A stretch of DNA of 64,000 bases from the NCBI GenBank assembly GCA_003021085.1, contig PXRE01000014.1, forward strand, positions 62,001 to 126,000, written 5' to 3'. The first letter of the stretch is position 1; every line of letters starts with the position of its first letter. This stretch comes from Halobacteriales archaeon QS_1_68_20. GTDB taxonomy: Archaea; Halobacteriota; Halobacteria; Halobacteriales; PXRE01. Position numbers and translations under genes: made by a program. Below, piece after piece: positions 62,584-64,000 of this stretch. The notes below the pieces were generated by a model. That model saw only the letters and a program-made list of their open reading frames with translations, was not told the origin of the DNA and ran no database searches.

Positions 62584-62604
62584 CGACCCGGTATCGTCCG
62601 CCGC

Positions 62605-63894
62605 TCACTCCCCGCGGAGTTGTTGCATGTGGTCGACCCGTCGCCCCACCACCTCGGGTTTGCCGACGTCGTGGCGCACCCGGACGCCGTCGGGGGCCGA
62701 CTCCAGGGCGGACTCGGCGATCTTCTCGGCACCGCCGATGCTCTCGGCGACCCCGACGACCGCGAACGCCCGCGAGGTGGTCGTGTAGATGCCGTCCTCG
62801 CGCTCGTCGACGCTGGCGTAGAACAGGAGCGCCTCCCCCACGCTCTCTTCGTCGATGGTGAGTTTCGTCCCGGCCTGCGGGTCCGTCGGGTAGCCCTCGG
62901 GGACGCCGTACTTGCAGACGGTCGCCCTCGCGTCGAACTCCAGGGGCGGCAGTTCCTCGCCGTCGCGGGCCGCCGTCAGCACGTCCAGGAACTCCGTCCG
63001 CATCACCGGCAGGGTGTTCATCGCCTCCGGGTCACCGAAGCGGGCGTTGAACTCGACGACTTTCGGGCCGTCGGCGGTGAGCATGAACTGCCCGTAGAGG
63101 ATGCCCCGGTACTCCGGCAGGGCGTCCACCGTCTCCCGGAGGATGCGGGCCGCCTCGTCGTAGTCGTCCTCGGTCATGAACGGGAGTTCGAACCCCGCGT
63201 CGCTGTACGAACCCATGCCGCCGGTGTTCGGCCCCTCGTCGCCCTCGTAGGCGCGCTTGTGATCCTGCACGGCCGGGGAGACCCGGACCGACCCGTTGGC
63301 GACGAACGCCTGGACGGTGAACTCCTCGCCGACCAGGCGCTCCTCGATCACCCACTCGTCGTACCCCGACTCGCGGACGTACTCCGTCGCTTCCGCTTTG
63401 CTCAACTGGTCGCCCGTGACCCGGACGCCTTTGCCACCGGTGAGGCCCCTCGGCTTCACCGCCACGTCGCCGTCGTAGGTATCGAGGTACTCGCAGGCCG
63501 CGTCGGCGTTCTCGAACGTCTCGAAGTCCGGGCACCCGGAGATTCCCTGCTCCCGCATGAACTGCCGCTGCCAGGCCTTGTCCGTCTCGATGCGGGCCTC
63601 GGCCTGCCGCGGGCCGAACGCGTAGACGCCCGCGTCTTCGAGTACGTCCACGAGTCCGGCCGCCAGCGGCCCCTCCGGGCCGACGACGGCCAGCGTCGCT
63701 CCCACCTCGTCGGCGTACTCGACGACGCCGTCGACGTCGGTCCCCTCCACTTCCGCGAACCCGTCCGCCAGGCGCGCGATACCGGGATTGCGGTTGCCCG
63801 CACAGGCGTACAGCGTCGCGCCCGTCGCCGCCAGTGCCCGTGCGATGGCGTGTTCGCGGCCGCCCCCGCCGACCAGCAGGACCGTCTCGGTCAT
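62605..63894 (-). CDS. purD: Phosphoribosylamine-glycine ligase
   Basis: 429-residue ATP-grasp enzyme of purine synthesis. N-terminal VLLVGGGGREHAIARALAAT, ATP-grasp loop VAVKPRGLTGGKGVRVTGDQ, then DEGPNTGGMGSYSDAG and VVEFNARFGDPEAMNTLPVM. TTTACA centred about 28 nt before the ATG (63920-63925) suggests a leaderless transcript. A palindromic repeat follows the stop. Confidence 0.96.
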   Translation of the reverse strand: MTETVLLVGGGGREHAIARALAATGATLYACAGNRNPGIARLADGFAEVEGTDVDGVVEYADEVGATLAVVGPEGPLAAGLVDVLEDAGVYAFGPRQAEARIETDKAWQRQFMREQGISGCPDFETFENADAACEYLDTYDGDVAVKPRGLTGGKGVRVTGDQLSKAEATEYVRESGYDEWVIEERLVGEEFTVQAFVANGSVRVSPAVQDHKRAYEGDEGPNTGGMGSYSDAGFELPFMTEDDYDEAARILRETVDALPEYRGILYGQFMLTADGPKVVEFNARFGDPEAMNTLPVMRTEFLDVLTAARDGEELPPLEFDARATVCKYGVPEGYPTDPQAGTKLTIDEESVGEALLFYASVDEREDGIYTTTSRAFAVVGVAESIGGAEKIAESALESAPDGVRVRHDVGKPEVVGRRVDHMQQLRGE

Positions 63895-63947
63895 GTCCGG
63901 AGTGAGTAGGCACGAGAGTGTAAAGGTTGCTCTTGACCGCTTGACGG

Positions 63948-64000
63948 ATGTACACGTACGTGTGGTACGACGGCACGATGCGTCGCCGCGACGGCAGTGC
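63948..64000 (+). CDS. Possible start of a gene cut by the window edge
   Basis: ATG followed by an open frame (YTYVWYDGTMRRRDGSA) running off the end. It is divergent from purD, with ACACGTACGTGT, a perfect 12-bp palindrome, overlapping the first codons. Too short to identify. Confidence 0.3.
   Translation, partial: MYTYVWYDGTMRRRDGS

Larger units (their letters stand above)
62057..62604. other. 548-nt noncoding, GC-rich and strongly structured region
   Basis: Between menB and purD. It contains GCCTCCCCAGCC at 62256-62267 and its perfect reverse complement at 62450-62461, enclosing about 180 nt with further hairpins, for example GGGGGCGGG and CCCGCCCCC at 62424-62432 and 62439-62447. Palindrome copy 3 lies near the purD end. 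No protein gene is convincing; small frames exist on both strands but lack motifs. Confidence 0.65.

Noticed and set aside
62057-62604. RNase P RNA or SRP RNA in the structured gap
   Set aside because: The conserved core motifs of those RNAs are not present.

Overview
The window is chromosomal DNA of a halophilic archaeon (class Halobacteria). Evidence seen directly: very high GC in genes, acidic Asp/Glu-rich proteins, archaeal information genes (TBP, TFB, aIF2-beta, RNase P protein 3, a clamp-loader-like AAA protein, archaeal-type MetK, GatCA), archaeal isoprenoid and quinone genes (HMG-CoA reductase, MenE/C/A/B), many twin-arginine (Tat) signals and two PGF-CTERM-like C-termini. The family is uncertain; Haloarculaceae is a guess. 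No rRNA, tRNA, CRISPR or insertion sequence was recognised.

Layout. 1-5.8 kb: 3' end of hisG, a small membrane protein, tbp, a tRNA-G10-type methyltransferase, a Tat lipoprotein, an RFC-like AAA ATPase and an FNT channel. 5.8-10.7 kb: a two-gene unit of a Tat-exported protein and a signal-less HEGLH metalloprotease-like protein, a DUF4382-type lipoprotein, RNase Z and a broken Tat protein gene. 10.8-20 kb: PhzF-like enzyme, a membrane protein with an external domain, thiI, a Tat-exported trypsin-like protease, metK, a CYTH/CyaB protein and a lipoprotein. 20-25.6 kb is accessory in character: an HEYAH lipoprotein divergent from an AT-rich gene whose Tat-exported product ends in a 20-cysteine domain, then slyD, a frameshifted hicA with its hicB, a winged-helix regulator facing a perfect palindrome, and a zinc-finger microprotein. 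25.6-30.7 kb is one 1685-residue subtilase with a beta-helix. 30.8-38.7 kb: a RAD55-like/MinD-like pair, rnp3, a paralogous membrane-protein pair (one broken), small secreted and zinc-ribbon proteins, tfb, a Nudix enzyme, a probable TIM-barrel protein and a second small Cys-rich Tat peptide. 38.7-51.7 kb: pyrBI, gatCA, remnants, regulators, cysS, an oligopeptide-binding-type protein, hmgA, aIF2-beta and small conserved proteins. 51.9-62 kb: menE-menC-menA, then six loci separating menB, including a broken PQQ-propeller gene, a GT4 enzyme and a bactofilin-like protein. The window ends with a GC-rich structured block, purD and a cut-off ORF.

How the genes work together: pyrB/pyrI, gatC/gatA, menE/C/A and hicB/hicA overlap by about 4 nt and look co-translated. 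Many genes have a TATA-like hexamer centred about 26-30 nt before the start codon, as expected for leaderless haloarchaeal mRNAs.

The strongest unexplained signals are: (1) a dispersed AT-rich palindrome, two copies 25/26 identical and a third contracted, all in intergenic DNA; (2) three small secreted Cys-containing peptides, one divergent from a metalloprotease-like lipoprotein; (3) the Tat protein plus signal-less metalloprotease pair; (4) a roughly 206-nt GC-rich element closed by a perfect 12-bp inverted repeat. Six loci carry frameshifts, several in G/C runs, so either gene decay or assembly indel errors must be considered.
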